From: an uncultured Streptomyces sp. | Lineage (GTDB): Bacteria > Actinomycetota > Actinomycetes > Streptomycetales > Streptomycetaceae | Direction: 5' to 3' | Length of the DNA stretch: 64,000 bases | Assembly (NCBI RefSeq): GCF_947488945.1 | Contig: NZ_CANLBS010000006.1 | Span: forward strand, 1 to 64,000 | Shown: in pieces, positions 1 through 6,824 of the stretch | Numbering within the stretch: the stretch's first letter is position 1 | Layout: each line of letters starts with the position of its first letter | Notes under the pieces: generated by a model | What the model saw: only the letters and a program-made list of their open reading frames with translations | Databases searched by the model: none | What the model was told of the DNA's origin: nothing | Made by a program: the position numbers and the translations under genes

Positions 1-118
1 CACTGTCCCTAGGTGCGGGGCCCGCTTTCTACGGGGGCCACCCCCCCCCCCCCCCACCCCCCCGCCCCCCCCCCCCCCCCGCCCCCCCCGCGCGGGGGGG
101 GCGCCCGGCGGGTGGGCG
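1..118. other. Poly-C low-complexity tract at window edge
   Basis: Positions about 42-100 are almost pure C, broken by isolated A and G, followed by a short G run near 93-102. No start codon or ribosome binding site is visible. A phage tail cluster would normally place the tape-measure gene here, after the tail assembly chaperone. A tract this pure is unlike the rest of the window. It is most easily explained as a contig end or sequencing artefact (poly-G reads, reverse complemented), though a real homopolymer cannot be excluded. The reading frames that cross it are not credible genes. Confidence 0.7.
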
Positions 119-553
119 TCACCCGAAGAAACGGGCCAGCTCCGAAGGACTCGGGACCGCTTGCGAGGCGTCGGCCGACGTGGTGCCGCCGACCGCCTCG
201 TCCCCCTCGTTTGGTTCGTCCGCGTCCCCCGGCCGCGGCACCGGTACCGGCTGTTCCGGCGGGTCGGACTCGCCGTCGCCGTTGACCACCGAGAACATCC
301 AGTTGGCCGCCGCGAGATGGTCCACGACCGCCGCCAGCAGGTAGTCGGTGACGCCCCATTCGGCGGCCTCGCCGTCGGTGTCGCGGATGGTGGCGCTGTC
401 CCGCGGCAGGTGCTTGATCAGGATCGCGAGCCGGCGTGAGGAGAGTTCTCCCCGGTGCCAGTCGAGCAGGTCCACCCCGTAGTGCCGGAGCAGATCCGCT
501 TCGAGAGCCTCGGCGTGTTCATCGGCGAACGCGACGAGGCTCAGTCTTCCCCC
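119..553 (-). CDS. Tail assembly chaperone, frameshifted C-terminal part (T of GT)
   Basis: This frame is open from the slippery site at 553-547 to the TGA at 121-119 and contains the hallmark segment ending LLDWHRGELSSRRL then IKHLPRDS. That segment is typical of the T part of GT tail assembly chaperones in actinobacterial siphoviruses. Read from the ATG at 831 with a -1 shift, the fusion is about 237 residues. A stand-alone start at GTG 475 is possible but would delete the conserved upstream residues (DEHAEALEADLLRHYG), so the frameshift reading is preferred. The C-terminus is acidic and ends in RFFG. In tailed phages G and GT bind the tape measure and guide tail tube assembly. Family assignment rests on motif recognition and gene order. 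Confidence 0.72.
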   Translation of the reverse strand, partial: GGRLSLVAFADEHAEALEADLLRHYGVDLLDWHRGELSSRRLAILIKHLPRDSATIRDTDGEAAEWGVTDYLLAAVVDHLAAANWMFSVVNGDGESDPPEQPVPVPRPGDADEPNEGDEAVGGTTSADASQAVPSPSELARFFG

Positions 554-831
554 AGGCCGAGCCCGGTCTCCTTGCCGTACGCCTCCAGGATGGCGGCGAT
601 GTCCTGCATGGTGACGTCGAGCTGCGCGAAGCGGGCGAACTGCTTCTTGCCCAGCAGGAGTTCGAGCAGGCCGTCGACGTCGTTGTCGTCCAGTCCGCGC
701 AGCGCGCGGGCGGTGACGCGGGTCAGTTCGGTCGGCAGCTCGAAGGTGTCGCCGTCGATGGTGAACGACCAGGAGCGGCCGAGCGCCTCCATGCGCTGGG
801 CGCGGGCGGCGGACACGTCGAAGGTGGCCAT
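541..831 (-). CDS. Tail assembly chaperone, short form (G)
   Basis: The product is 96 residues, beginning MATFDVSAARAQRMEALGRS. ATG 831 is chosen because a GGAG lies about 8 bases upstream; the longer frame from 951 begins with an implausible His/Pro-rich stretch. The N-terminus mentions the protein's own sense of a small alpha/beta fold (WSFTIDGDTFELPTEL), followed by helices, as expected for lambda gpG-like proteins. The gene lies directly downstream of the major tail protein, the standard position. It ends GLGED-stop, with the heptamer GGGGGAA three codons before the stop, from which the longer GT product can be made. Role: short form of the tail assembly chaperone. Confidence 0.75.
   Translation of the reverse strand: MATFDVSAARAQRMEALGRSWSFTIDGDTFELPTELTRVTARALRGLDDNDVDGLLELLLGKKQFARFAQLDVTMQDIAAILEAYGKETGLGLGED
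547..553 (-). other. Predicted -1 ribosomal frameshift site GGGGGAA
   Basis: On the minus strand the zero-frame codons are CTG GGG GAA GAC TGA, so the heptamer G GGG GAA fits the X XXY YYZ layout, with imperfect re-pairing of the A-site codon. Slipping back one base gives GGG GGA AGA CTG AGC, which opens the T frame and avoids the TGA at 543-541. As I recall, heptamers of this type are used in actinobacteriophage GT genes. No downstream pseudoknot was evaluated. Confidence 0.65.
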
Positions 832-1010
832 GGAATCTCCGTTTCGGGAAGGAAAAGGGGGCCGCACCGGCGGCCCGGTCGGGCGCGTCGCGGTGCGGCG
901 GTTTCGGTACGTGCTGACGTGCGGGTGCTGCGGGTGCTGCGGGTGGTGCACCCCGTGCGGGTCACTGGCCGTGCGGGCTGGGGCTCGCCGGGGTCGTGCG
1001 GCAGGGAAGT

Positions 1011-1057
1011 CACGGGGCGCCGTCGCGCCGGCGGGGCCGGAGCTCCGGCGCCCCGTG
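1011..1057 (-). terminator. Hairpin after major tail protein gene
   Basis: A perfect 12-bp stem (CACGGGGCGCCG at 1011-1022, complement at 1046-1057) encloses a 23-nt loop with further GC pairing. It lies about 35 bases past the stop of the major tail protein. It would lower transcription into the chaperone gene, consistent with the high demand for tail tube protein relative to the chaperone. There is no T-run, as is usual in Streptomyces. Confidence 0.5.
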
Positions 1058-1090
1058 GAGTCGCGCCCCCGGAGGCCGGGGGCGGCGGGG

Positions 1091-1687
1091 TCACACCTTG
1101 GCGTACGACGGGTCCTTCATGACGAAGGTCGCCAGCGGCTGGGTCTCGCCGGAGGACAGCGCCGTGAAGGTGACGCCCAGGGAGGCGGCGGCCTTGCGGG
1201 CCAGCTTGATGTCGTCCGACGCGGTGACCTGGCCGCGCGGGATCACGAACCGGTAGGTGACGTCGAGGCCGTCGTGGAACTCCAGGCCGAGGGCGCGCTC
1301 GTCGAACTGCGGGCCGTCCGGCACGTTGTACGAGTAGACCCCCGGGTTCTCGGTGGCGTTCACCGCCGAGACCGTGTCGCCGCCCATGAAGAACGGCAGG
1401 GTGTCCTCGTTGAACTGGAGCATGGCGAACTTCAGCGTCAGGTCGCGGTCCGCGTAGATGAAGCGGGCCGGGCTGACCGCCTGCCACGTCTCGACCGGGT
1501 CCAGCTTGTCCTTCTTGGAGAAGGTCACGCCGTCGGTGGACGTGTAGCCGAGGTCCCGCCACACCGCGCTGTCCCAGTCGGCCGCCGGGTCGTTGGAGAA
1601 GGCGGTCGGTGCCGGGGTGCCGGCCGGGGCCACGAGGATGCGGCCCGTTCCGGCGATGCGGATCTCGGACGAGTTGTTACCAGCCAT
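1091..1687 (-). CDS. Phage major tail (tube) protein
   Basis: The 198-residue product begins MAGNNSSEIRIAGTGRILVAPAGT. It resembles the tail tube proteins of actinobacterial siphoviruses: an N-terminal beta region, a DLGYTSTDGVTFSKK segment, then TWQAVSPARFIYADRDLTLK, and a final beta region (PRGQVTASDDIKLARKAA...LGVTFTAL). Such proteins polymerise as hexameric rings around the tape measure to form the tube. ATG 1687 has an upstream AAGGAAG. The gene follows the tail-terminator-like gene and precedes the chaperone, the canonical siphovirus order. The frame is intact, so the cluster may still be functional even if the rest of the phage is missing. Confidence 0.8.
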   Translation of the reverse strand: MAGNNSSEIRIAGTGRILVAPAGTPAPTAFSNDPAADWDSAVWRDLGYTSTDGVTFSKKDKLDPVETWQAVSPARFIYADRDLTLKFAMLQFNEDTLPFFMGGDTVSAVNATENPGVYSYNVPDGPQFDERALGLEFHDGLDVTYRFVIPRGQVTASDDIKLARKAAASLGVTFTALSSGETQPLATFVMKDPSYAKV

Positions 1688-1897
1688 GAAGGTGGCTTCC
1701 TTTCCAGGGGTGGTGCCCCCGCGGGCGGGGGCCGCCGTATCCGGGGCGGATACGGCGAAGGCCCCGCCGGTTCGGTCCGGCGGAGCCTGGTTCGTGGGGG
1801 CGTCGCGCGGCCCGGTGATCGGGCCGGACGCCGGTGCTCCCTCCGGCGTGGGTGCCCGGAGGGGCGGTAGGTGCGTACGGGCGGCGGCGCGGGGCCG

Positions 1898-2308
1898 TCA
1901 GTCCGTGCGGACGGTGAAGCGGAGGATGCAGAGGTACCGGTTGGCGCCCGCGTAGATGTAGTCGGGCAGCCAGCGCGGGCCATCCTCCTCGATCACCTCG
2001 CTGACGAACGAGGTGCCGAAGACGGTGCCGGTCGCGGCCAGCAGCGTGGCGCGGGCCGCGTTGGCGAGGCTGTGCGCCACCGACTTCTCCGGCCCGTAGA
2101 CCTCCAGCTGGATCAGCGGTCGGTCCACGTGCAGGTCGTCGACCCAGGCGCCGCCCATGCGGGAGATCAGCACGGCCTTCTGCGTCCCGTCGAAGCCGGC
2201 CGGCGGTGCGTCGTCGACGTACGCGTCGCTCAGCTCCGGGCGGGTCCTGAGCAGGTCCCGCACGATCGCCTGGACGTCCGGGAACGTCCCTGGCGCGGAT
2301 GAGGGCAT
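1898..2308 (-). CDS. Tail terminator / tail completion-like protein
   Basis: The 136-residue product starts MPSSAPGTFPDVQAIVRDLL. ATG 2308 is preceded by a strong AAAGGAG, so the longer in-frame extension upstream is rejected. The sequence (LRTRPELSDAYVDD..., IQLEVYGPEKSVAHSLANAARA..., a terminal beta strand LCILRFTVRTD) has the look of small head-tail-joining or tail-terminator proteins, which adopt an alpha/beta fold. It sits just upstream of the major tail protein, where tail terminators are normally encoded. No head, portal or terminase genes lie upstream; instead there is a promoter-like region with an operator-like palindrome. The exact role is inferred from position. Confidence 0.6.
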   Translation of the reverse strand: MPSSAPGTFPDVQAIVRDLLRTRPELSDAYVDDAPPAGFDGTQKAVLISRMGGAWVDDLHVDRPLIQLEVYGPEKSVAHSLANAARATLLAATGTVFGTSFVSEVIEEDGPRWLPDYIYAGANRYLCILRFTVRTD

Positions 2309-2434
2309 GGTGGTCACTCCTTTGTACGGGCCGGGGACGGACGTCCGTGCGTACGGCCCGTACGCACGCCGGACACGGCGGCGGCGGAACCGTGCCCCTC
2401 GGAGGGAGGTGGGCACAGCTCCGCCGCTGCACCC

Positions 2435-2463
2435 ATAGTGATCCATGAATTGCGTGCGCGCAA
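2435..2463 (-). promoter_or_regulatory. Promoter with overlapping palindromic operator, tail cluster
   Basis: Reading leftward, TTGCGC (2463-2458), a 17-base spacer and CACTAT (2440-2435) form a plausible promoter for the tail operon beginning at 2308. The -35 lies inside the near-palindrome TTGCGTGCGCGCAA (plus strand 2450-2463). The same TTGCGC - 17 bases - CACTNT arrangement recurs in front of the Wbl operon (5031-5003). The 2309-2705 gap holds no credible leftward gene besides this site; a 26-residue frame at 2619-2699 was not accepted. Confidence 0.5.
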
Positions 2464-2705
2464 CCAACTTGGGTGCGCCGCGACCGTGGAGTGTTCGAAC
2501 GCCTGAAGGGTGGAGGGCTGGTGAAGGCCGCGTCGCGGCGTCATATGCCAACCCCTCGGACCTGGTTCTGCGTTATCCTGAACAGCCGATTCGAACATAA
2601 ATTCGATCGGTGACGAACATGGCATGGACCGACGCAGGCGTAAGGACGGTGTGGGGTCGTGACGACGAACAGCGAATGGGGGCCGGTCTCCGGCGGTGAG
2701 CAGTC

Positions 2706-2957
2706 GTGGTGACCGGGGAGCCGGGGGAGCGGCTGGCCGACGTGATGGCCGCCGCGGTCACGGTGGCCGTGGAATCGGCGGAGGCCGGGCGTTACACCGG
2801 CGAGATGGGCAGAACCCTGGCCGCGGTCGTGGGCGAGGTGGGGGCCCGGATCGTCGGCGAGGCCGAGCTGCGGGGCTTCTCCTCCGGCTGGCAGGAAGCG
2901 ATGGCCGCCAGACCCGCCGCGGTACGACCTCTCCGCGCCGCCAGAGCCCACGCCTGA
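2706..2957 (+). CDS. Small hypothetical protein
   Basis: The 83-residue product starts at GTG 2706 (a second GTG follows at 2709). It is Ala/Val/Glu-rich and probably helical, ending with GFSSGWQEAMAARPA. The short motif F-x(2-4)-GW-x-[DE]-AMA also occurs in the proline-rich protein at 5937-6824 (EFAAYGKGWRDAMAQ), suggesting a shared small domain. The ribosome binding site is weak and an in-frame stop lies only 7 bases upstream. It is oriented away from the tail cluster. Function unknown; a chance frame is possible. Confidence 0.4.
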   Translation: MVTGEPGERLADVMAAAVTVAVESAEAGRYTGEMGRTLAAVVGEVGARIVGEAELRGFSSGWQEAMAARPAAVRPLRAARAHA

Positions 2958-3115
2958 GGCCGGCGCCCCGGCCGGGTTCTCGGCCGCGGCCCCCGGCGTC
3001 GCACGGACTCGCCGCTCCGGACACCCCTCCGCGACCCGCTCGCCGCGCCCGGTGCGCGCCCGGCGGACACCGCGCACGGGCCGGGCGGCCACCGCCGGCG
3101 GCCGGGCGCAGGTCC

Positions 3116-3270
3116 GGCGCCCGGACGGCCGACCGGTCGCCGGGACATGCGAAACGCCGGACGGCCACACGGCCGTTGGACACGTGAAACGCCGGATGGC
3201 CACACGGTCGCCGGACACGCGAAACGCCGGGCGGCCACACGGTCGCCGGACACGCGAAACGCCGTGCGCG
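3116..3270. repeat. Imperfect 35-bp tandem repeats, about four units
   Basis: The phrase GAAACGCC recurs at 3151, 3186, 3221 and 3256, exactly 35 bases apart. It lies in a unit containing GGCCACACGG and GCCGGACACG, with a decayed unit before 3151 and another after 3256. The period is not a multiple of three and no frame here looks coding. There are no unique spacers, so it is not a CRISPR array. The rest of the 2958-3505 gap holds only a hairpin at 3369-3401 and a short run of 7-base repeats (GCACGCG-type) near 3438-3473. Confidence 0.8.
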
Positions 3271-3368
3271 CACCGGAACGCGCGAGACACCGGACGCGTC
3301 AGCTCGACGCCGGACGCTTGCCGTTCGGGTGCGCCGACGCGCCGACTCGCCGGGTGCGGGCATACGAA

Positions 3369-3401
3369 CGCCCCCGGTTCCCTGTGCGGGAACCGGGGGC
3401 G
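3369..3401 (-). terminator. Strong hairpin terminator downstream of HTH gene
   Basis: A perfect 14-bp stem (CGCCCCCGGTTCCC at 3369-3382) closes a 5-base loop TGTGC and pairs with 3388-3401. It lies about 105 bases downstream of the leftward gene ending at 3506, so it probably ends the Wbl / zinc-ribbon / HTH operon. Confidence 0.65.
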
Positions 3402-3505
3402 GAGTGCTGTCGGGCCGCTGCCGGCGCGTGTCCGGTGCGTACGCGGTACGCGGCACGCGGCACGCGGCACGTCGGTCGGGGCGGCCGTGGCGGCCCGCCC
3501 GGTCC

Positions 3506-3739
3506 TCACGGAGTGGCGGCACGTCCCCGGGGGACGCGCCGGGCGGCGCGCTCGGCCGCGAAGACGTCCTCCAGGCGGTAGAGGTGGGCGCGACCCTGCT
3601 GCCCGGAGGGTCGCAGATGGCCCAGCTGCACCCACTTCCTGATCGTCGCGGGCACCACCCCAGCCTCCTGCGCCGCGAGGGCACTGGTCACCAGGGCGAC
3701 GCCGGACAGGGCGGCGCCGGGGTTGCGGGAAGTGCTCAC
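3506..3739 (-). CDS. MerR/excisionase-type helix-turn-helix protein (HTH_17)
   Basis: The 77-residue product carries a single winged-helix DNA-binding domain at about residues 19-62 (ALAAQEAGVVPATIRKWVQL, then GHLRPSG...HLYRLEDVFAAE). This is the pattern of BldC/excisionase-like small regulators that recognise DNA without an effector domain. The start GTG 3739 overlaps the upstream gene's stop in a GTGA junction, so the two are translationally coupled. It is the last gene of a three-gene leftward operon (Wbl, zinc-ribbon, HTH). Role inferred: DNA-binding partner or directionality factor for the phage-derived unit. No target site can be assigned. Confidence 0.7.
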   Translation of the reverse strand: MSTSRNPGAALSGVALVTSALAAQEAGVVPATIRKWVQLGHLRPSGQQGRAHLYRLEDVFAAERAARRVPRGRAATP

Positions 3740-4551
3740 CGGGCCACACTCCCGGCCGGGGCGGCGGAGGCGGAAGCAGGGGCGGAGGTGGTGGAGGCGT
3801 CAGCGTCGGAGGAGCCGGCGGCGGCGGTCGCGGCGGCCCAGGCGTCGCGTTCCCACAGGTGCCGGAAGGCGGGATCGGTCGCGCAGTCGCACGCCTCGTC
3901 CCCGCACCGGCAGCCCGGGTTCACGCAGAGCACGGCCTCCCGGTCGGGGAAGGCGCGCAGGGAGACCGAGTCGCACCACGGGCAGCGCCCCGGCAGCCGG
4001 ACCATCGTCTCGGTCTCGCCGAGGGCGCGTGCGCAGCGCCGTGCCATCCGCCGCAGTTCGTCGCGCGCGTGCCGGGCCAGCGTCGGGTCCTCTGCGGTGT
4101 GGCCGAGCAGCCCGGCGATCCGGGAGAGCCGTTCGGGCACCGGGGCCCGCCGGGGGCGGCCGAGCCCCAGGCGGCCGAAGAGCGCCTCCTCCAGCTCGAC
4201 CACGCCGTCGGTGATGTCGCGCAACGCGTCCGAGATGTGCAGCCGCACCGGGGCCGCCGAGTGGCCGGGGACGGCGAGCCCGCGCTGTTCGTTGCGCAGC
4301 GCCTCCGCCCGTTCGGTACGGGTCAGAGCGGCGCGGGCCGCGCGCTCCGCGGGCCCGGGGACGTGCCGGACGACGGTGGGGCGGCTGCCCGAGGACGGCG
4401 CCAACTCGTCGAGCAGGTCCGGGAACTGGCGGGCCAGACCGGTGGCCCAGAGGGCCGCGTCCCGGGCGATGCCGGTCCCGTCCGCCGGCTCGGCGGGTCC
4501 GGGGGAGGCCCCGTACGGGCCGGTGGTTGCGGGAGCCTTCGTCTCACCCAT
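3736..4551 (-). CDS. Hypothetical zinc-ribbon protein of phage regulatory block
   Basis: The 271-residue product has a Pro/Ala-rich N-terminus and a helical middle (residues about 25-175, rich in Leu-Arg-Glu). A Cys-rich segment near 190-225 contains CPWCDSVSLRAF, LCVNPGCRCG and DEACDC, able to bind one or two zinc ions. The tail after about 240 is low-complexity Ser/Ala. ATG 4551 has GGAAGAG about 10 bases upstream. It lies between a Wbl gene and an HTH gene in one operon. Proteins of this layout are, as I recall, common beside wbl/HTH genes in Streptomyces prophage-like regions, but no function is known to me. Confidence 0.6.
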   Translation of the reverse strand: MGETKAPATTGPYGASPGPAEPADGTGIARDAALWATGLARQFPDLLDELAPSSGSRPTVVRHVPGPAERAARAALTRTERAEALRNEQRGLAVPGHSAAPVRLHISDALRDITDGVVELEEALFGRLGLGRPRRAPVPERLSRIAGLLGHTAEDPTLARHARDELRRMARRCARALGETETMVRLPGRCPWCDSVSLRAFPDREAVLCVNPGCRCGDEACDCATDPAFRHLWERDAWAAATAAAGSSDADASTTSAPASASAAPAGSVAR

Positions 4552-4650
4552 GGCGGGCTCTCTTCCTGCGCGTGGTCACGCGCTTGTGTGCTGGTCTTCC
4601 GGAGTGCTGGGTTCTGCTCTTCGAACGGGGCGGCCTACCCAGCGGGTGGT

Positions 4651-4923
4651 TCAGGCTGCGCGACGCCGGTGGCCGCCGCGCTTGCCCAGGGAGACGGGGC
4701 GCCCGTTGCGCCAGAGTCGCCCCGCGCACACCCCGTCGAACCAGGTGTCGGCCGGCGCCACCGTCTCCTCGCACTGCCGGGCGACCGGGCACCGGGCGCA
4801 GGCGCCGAGTGCGGGCGCGGCCTCGGCCGGCTTCCGGGCGAAGACCGTGTCCGGGGGAAGGCCCAGGCAGGCGGCCGACGCGGTCCAGGTGTCGGACGGG
4901 AGGGAGAGGAAGGACAGGTCCAC
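4651..4923 (-). CDS. WhiB-like (Wbl) iron-sulfur transcription factor
   Basis: The 90-residue product contains four cysteines in the Wbl pattern: C19, C42, C45 and C51 (ACARCPVARQC), the ligands for a [4Fe-4S] cluster. A WFDGVCAGRLWR turn follows in place of the usual GVWGG, and a basic tail KRGGHRRRAA probably contacts DNA. GTG 4923 is preceded by GGAG at 5 bases spacing; the much longer open frame upstream is ignored. Wbl proteins act with sigma factors or as redox-sensing regulators and are also carried by actinobacteriophages. This one heads the leftward operon and is divergent from an XRE regulator across a region with repeated palindromes. The altered glycine turn (GVCAG) is a notable departure from housekeeping Wbls. 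Confidence 0.85.
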   Translation of the reverse strand: MDLSFLSLPSDTWTASAACLGLPPDTVFARKPAEAAPALGACARCPVARQCEETVAPADTWFDGVCAGRLWRNGRPVSLGKRGGHRRRAA

Positions 4924-5002
4924 AGGTGCTCCTGGTGCGCGGATGTCGACTCGATACGGGAGCGGCGGAACGGGCGGGAGGGGTTCGGCTGCTGGTCGAT
5001 GC

Positions 5003-5166
5003 AGAGTGACAGATTGCGTGCGAGCGCGCAACGTAAAACGAGCAGAAGGATCACTTTCGGTCGACTGCGGAGCGTGACGGAACGGCTGCCGTATGCGCCG
5101 AAGAGTCAAGAGTTCGACCGGATCTCCACATTGCGCACGCGAAAGCTCATAATTCTTCGCGCGCAA
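5003..5166. promoter_or_regulatory. Divergent promoter region with two TTGCGC inverted repeats
   Basis: Site 1: TTGCGTGCGAGCGCGCAA (5014-5031), arms of 8 with one mismatch. Its leftward half gives -35 TTGCGC (5031-5026), 17 bases, then CACTCT (5008-5003), serving the Wbl operon. Site 2: an inverted repeat 5131-5166 with arms TTGCGCACGCGAA and TTCGCGCGCAA around a spacer containing CATAAT, upstream of the XRE gene at 5209. Both resemble the palindrome at 2450-2463 in front of the tail genes. They could be operators of the XRE protein or of a Wbl/HTH partner. Confidence 0.55.
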
Positions 5167-5208
5167 GCGCGGTAGCCTGGCCTTCGCTTCGGAGGGAGGC
5201 GAAGGCCT

Positions 5209-5664
5209 GTGACCGTCAGTGAACTGGAACAGTTCACGGCCTGGATCGAAGACGTGATCCGGCGGCGTGGATACGACATCGACAGCCCGCGCGGCGGCGG
5301 GAAGTCCCGCCTCGCCGACGAGGCGGGAGTGCACCGGGCCGCCATCACGCGGCTGTTGCAACGGCAGAGCATGCCGGACCTGGAGACGATGCGCAGACTC
5401 GCGCACGTCCTGGGCATCCCCGTGCGCGAGATGCTCATCCGCTCGGGCCGGCTGACCGAGGAGGAACTGCCGCTGCCCCCGGCGCCGGACGCCCACGACC
5501 GGCCGGGTGCGGGTGGGGCCGAGCGGATCACGCTGGAGGAAGCCGCCGCGGCACTCGGCGTCCCGGCCGACCAGCGGGAGATGTTCATGAGGGTCGCCGG
5601 ACAGTTCCTCCCGGCCGAACCGGTCGAGCAGGAGTTGCCCGCCCGGCGGACCCGAAGACTCTGA
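5209..5664 (+). CDS. XRE-family helix-turn-helix regulator
   Basis: The 151-residue product has an N-terminal helical leader (SELEQFTAWIEDVIRRRGYD) and a Cro/CI-type HTH at about residues 33-77 (SRLADEAGVHRAAITRLLQ, SMPDLETMRRLAHVLGIPV). A Pro-rich linker follows, then a second helical segment (ITLEEAAAALGVPADQREMF). GTG 5209 is preceded by GGAGGGAGG. It is transcribed away from the Wbl operon across the palindrome-rich region, the usual layout for an autoregulating repressor. It may control the phage-derived tail unit. The C-terminal part could be a dimerisation or signal domain. Confidence 0.75.
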   Translation: MTVSELEQFTAWIEDVIRRRGYDIDSPRGGGKSRLADEAGVHRAAITRLLQRQSMPDLETMRRLAHVLGIPVREMLIRSGRLTEEELPLPPAPDAHDRPGAGGAERITLEEAAAALGVPADQREMFMRVAGQFLPAEPVEQELPARRTRRL

Positions 5665-5936
5665 CCGGGTCTCCCGTCGCCTTCCGTGGCAAGGGCCGGT
5701 GGCGGAGGCCCACTTGAGCGCGCCCCCGCGTACATGCCGTGCGCGGGGATTCGGCCTGCCCGGAGCGGGAGCGGTGCCGGGACGACCGGCGTCTAAGCTG
5801 TTCGGGGCCTGTTCAGGGGCAGAGCCGGTGGCGTCCGGTTCCTGTTCAACCGTGGTGGAGGCGGTAAGCCCGGCACAGGGGGACCGTGCTCCGCAAAGGG
5901 GCCGGTGCTGAAGGAGAACGTCAGGAAGAGCCGCGC

Positions 5937-6824
5937 ATGGTCGAGGGCGAGAAGGGCTCCCGGCAGGCGAACGGCCCGTCCGAGGCCGTGCCGCGACAGC
6001 GGCGGTCGGCGGTGGGCGGCGCGGAGGGGGACGAGGCGATGCCCTCCGGCGACCTGGCCCGGCTGCTCGCCGCCGTCGGCATCCTGCTGGGCGGACACGC
6101 GCCGGGGGATCTGGTGGTTCTCCCGCGCGAGGACGTCGAACGGCGCGAGTTCGCCGCGTACGGGAAGGGCTGGCGCGACGCGATGGCCCAGTACGACGAA
6201 GTGGCCGCACGGGTGGGGTCCCTTCCTGCGGAGGGCGGCGACCGCACTCCGGGGCAGGCCGCGGTCATCCCGTTCCGCCGCAGGGGTACCTCTCGTGTCC
6301 GCGGGGTCGCACCGCGTGATGCCGGCACCGCCGGTGAGGTCCCCGGCCCGCAAGGACCGGCGGACCGCGCCCCCGCGGAGCACGTGGTCGCGGTCCCCGA
6401 TGCAGCAGACTCGGTCCGTGTGAACCCCGAACCAGCGGACCCCGACCCCGTCGCCGCCGCGCCGAACGCCCCCGGGCGGGCCGCCCCCGCGCCCGCCGCG
6501 TACGAAGCACCCGAACCCGCCGTCGGCGAACCCGCCCCCACCGCAGCCACCCCCGCCGCGGAACCCGGACCCGGCGATCGCGCCCCCGCCCCGGACGACC
6601 CCGCCGCCGAACCCGGCCCGCCCGCTCCCGAGCCCGGCCCGCCCGCTCCCGAGCCCGGCCCGCCCGCTCCCGAGCCCGGCCCCACCACTTCCGAACCCAC
6701 CCCCACCCCCGAGGCTCCCTCCTCGCCCGCGCCGGTGTTCGCCCCCAAGAACCGCCGCTCCAAGGTGCCCACCATTCCGCGGCTGATCCGGGCGCCGAAG
6801 AAGGGCCGCCCCCAAGGGGGTTGA
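5937..6824 (+). CDS. Proline/alanine-rich hypothetical protein
   Basis: The product is 295 residues from ATG 5937, chosen for the AGGAAGAG just upstream; a frame starting at 5886 would add 17 residues without a good binding site. The N-terminal 120 residues are a folded, helical region (ARLLAAVGILLGG..., EFAAYGKGWRDAMAQYDEVAAR). The rest is disordered and Pro/Ala/Glu-rich, with a 21-base repeat encoding PGPPAPE three times (6612-6674), and ends in a basic stretch (KNRRSKVPTIPRL...KKGR). No signal peptide or membrane span is visible. It shares a GW-x-[DE]-AMA motif with the 83-residue product at 2706. Function unknown. The 272-base gap before it contains a possible -10 (TAAGCT near 5795). Confidence 0.6.
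   Translation: MVEGEKGSRQANGPSEAVPRQRRSAVGGAEGDEAMPSGDLARLLAAVGILLGGHAPGDLVVLPREDVERREFAAYGKGWRDAMAQYDEVAARVGSLPAEGGDRTPGQAAVIPFRRRGTSRVRGVAPRDAGTAGEVPGPQGPADRAPAEHVVAVPDAADSVRVNPEPADPDPVAAAPNAPGRAAPAPAAYEAPEPAVGEPAPTAATPAAEPGPGDRAPAPDDPAAEPGPPAPEPGPPAPEPGPPAPEPGPTTSEPTPTPEAPSSPAPVFAPKNRRSKVPTIPRLIRAPKKGRPQGG

Noticed and set aside
9..359. Reading frames crossing the poly-C tract (Gly- or Pro-only runs)
   Set aside because: They consist of homopolymer codons over a probable artefact and overlap the tail chaperone gene.
2619..2699. 26-residue reading frame (ATG 2619 to TGA 2697-2699)
   Set aside because: Weak binding site, short length, and no coding signal beyond the absence of a stop; left out of the gene list.
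3116..3270. CRISPR-like array with regular spacing
   Set aside because: The units are contiguous and imperfect with period 35, there are no unique spacers, and no cas genes are nearby.
4651..6210. A 519-codon leftward frame ending in the Wbl protein
   Set aside because: Only the last 90 codons (from GTG 4923 with its GGAG) match a Wbl; the upstream part is antisense to the XRE and proline-rich genes and is Arg/Pro/Ala-rich.
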